From Erythrobacter colymbi (GTDB lineage: Bacteria > Pseudomonadota > Alphaproteobacteria > Sphingomonadales > Sphingomonadaceae), in the NCBI RefSeq assembly GCF_002155685.1, contig NZ_MUYK01000019.1, positions 1 through 40,018 on the forward strand: DNA of 40,018 nt, read 5' to 3'. Below are positions 39,445-40,018 of the stretch, piece after piece. The translations under genes were made by a program, and so were the position numbers. Within the stretch, counting starts at the first letter, position 1; each line of letters starts with the position of its first letter. Below the pieces are notes generated by a model. It made no database searches and was not told where the DNA came from. It worked only from the letters and a program-made list of their open reading frames with translations.

Positions 39445-39469
39445 GCGCATAGTGTATGCGCAGCGCATA
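39445..39469. promoter_or_regulatory. MarR operator candidate
   Basis: TATGCGC-A-GCGCATA (39455-39469) is a perfect 15-base palindrome. The upstream GCGCATA (39445-39451) forms a second inverted pair with TATGCGC. It lies midway between the divergent MarR and membrane protein genes. Confidence 0.7.
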
Positions 39470-39526
39470 TATCACGCCTGTCTAAGCATGAAGGCAGGTC
39501 ATGCGCCATGATGAAAGCGAGGCACC

Positions 39527-40003
39527 ATGTTTTCGACATTACACATAGCTGAAAAGACGACCGGCTCTCGCGGGTCTCTCGCGTTGCTGCGCTGGGCGCT
39601 GGTGGTCATCTTTCTCTGGTTCGGTTGCATGAAATTCACGAGCTATGAAGCGATGGGCATCGCGCCATTGATGAAGAACAGTCCGATCATGAGCTGGATT
39701 CCGGCCGTTTTTGGGGTGCAGGGTGGAAGCTATTTTATAGGCACCGTCGAGCTCGCGACGGCCGCTGCGCTGATTATCGGTGCTTTCAACAAGACGGCCT
39801 CCGCTCTCGGCGCGGCGATGTCATGCCTAACTTATGCCGTGACACTGACGTTTTTCCTGAGCACGCCTGGCGTCGCCGAGCCGACCGCTGGCGGGTTCCC
39901 GGCGATTTCGGCCGGAACCGGACAGTTCCTGTTGAAGGACCTGGTGCTTCTTGCGGCATCAGCGTGCCTTCTACTTGCGTCCATACGGACAGCAGACGCG
40001 TGA
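39527..40003 (+). CDS. YkgB/RclC-like (DUF417) membrane protein
   Basis: This 158-residue inner-membrane protein has four predicted helices: ALLRWALVVIFLWFGCMKFT, GTVELATAAALIIGAFNKTA, LGAAMSCLTYAVTLTFFLST and LLKDLVLLAASACLLLASIR. Conserved YkgB family pieces are seen: WFGCMKFTSYEAMGIAPLM, KNSPIMSW and GGFPAISAGTGQFLLKDLV. E. coli RclC of this family belongs to the reactive-chlorine response. Together with a Cys-rich MarR repressor this suggests stress-induced cargo. GAGG lies 5 bases before the ATG. The gene ends 15 bases before the window edge. Confidence 0.85.
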   Translation: MFSTLHIAEKTTGSRGSLALLRWALVVIFLWFGCMKFTSYEAMGIAPLMKNSPIMSWIPAVFGVQGGSYFIGTVELATAAALIIGAFNKTASALGAAMSCLTYAVTLTFFLSTPGVAEPTAGGFPAISAGTGQFLLKDLVLLAASACLLLASIRTADA

Positions 40004-40018
40004 CGGCAAACAGGTGAT

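Larger units (their letters stand above)
38827..40018 (+). mobile_element. Tn3-family transposon, left end and cargo (runs off the window)
   Basis: A 38-bp terminal repeat at 38827-38864 marks the edge. Everything to its right, including the MarR and YkgB/RclC-like genes, would be inside the element. No transposase or resolvase is visible, so either they lie beyond 40018 or only one end is left. AATCT at 38822-38826 is the expected 5-bp target copy. Confidence 0.65.

Noticed and set aside
1..40018. Search for CRISPR arrays, rRNA and tRNA genes.
   Set aside because: No regularly spaced repeats of 25-40 bases, no rRNA-like sequence and no complete tRNA were seen by eye.

Overview
The window looks like a piece of a large conjugative plasmid, or a plasmid-like integrated element, from an alphaproteobacterium, most likely a sphingomonad (Sphingomonas, Sphingobium, Novosphingobium or Erythrobacter type). 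The reasons are the uniformly high G+C content, strong AGGAGG ribosome sites, and a set of genes typical of such plasmids: DUF736, DUF2493, DUF3768, DUF6927, a DUF7007-like protein, ArdC, a ParB-like protein and a strawberry-notch helicase. The organism is inferred from gene content only.

Layout. (1) 9-2539: an IS21-family element (istA, istB) has cut off a MobF/TrwC relaxase gene after about 140 codons. (2) 2464-5923, minus strand: a mobilisation operon running ribbon-helix-helix protein, VirD4/TraD coupling protein, small HTH regulator, relaxase stub. (3) 5924-6463: a gene-free region with palindromes and strong inverted repeats, the best candidate for oriT and transfer control. (4) 6464-9948: small accessory genes, each with its own leader and terminator, then a 0.7-kb hairpin-rich gap. 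(5) 9952-18138, plus strand: an RND efflux operon (lipoprotein adaptor, HME-type pump, NodT-type outer membrane factor) joined to an OmpR-type regulator and a sensor kinase. (6) 18486-34764: an accessory region read almost entirely leftwards, with ssb, a Phd/PemK-like toxin-antitoxin pair, DUF736, a DUF3768 locus split by an IS110-family element, a GHKL ATPase beside a frameshifted DUF7007-like gene, a RES/Xre toxin-antitoxin pair, DUF6927, ArdC and a large ParB-like protein. (7) 34907-38826: a methyltransferase-helicase (strawberry notch) gene whose 5' end is cut off by (8) a Tn3-family transposon starting at 38827 with a 38-bp terminal repeat, carrying a Cys-rich MarR regulator and an RclC/YkgB-like membrane protein.

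How it fits together. If oriT lies at 5924-6463, everything to its right is the leading region. Its genes read towards oriT, as expected when the entering single strand is the template. SSB, ArdC, the toxin-antitoxin pairs and the methylase-helicase suit early establishment and escape from host defences. The most unusual signal is regulatory. Many of these minus-strand genes share leaders with a purine tract (core GGGGGAGG), a short hairpin, and in several cases a ribosome-binding site held inside a hairpin. The relaxase is broken here, so the element probably cannot transfer itself without help, unless an intact copy lies outside the window.
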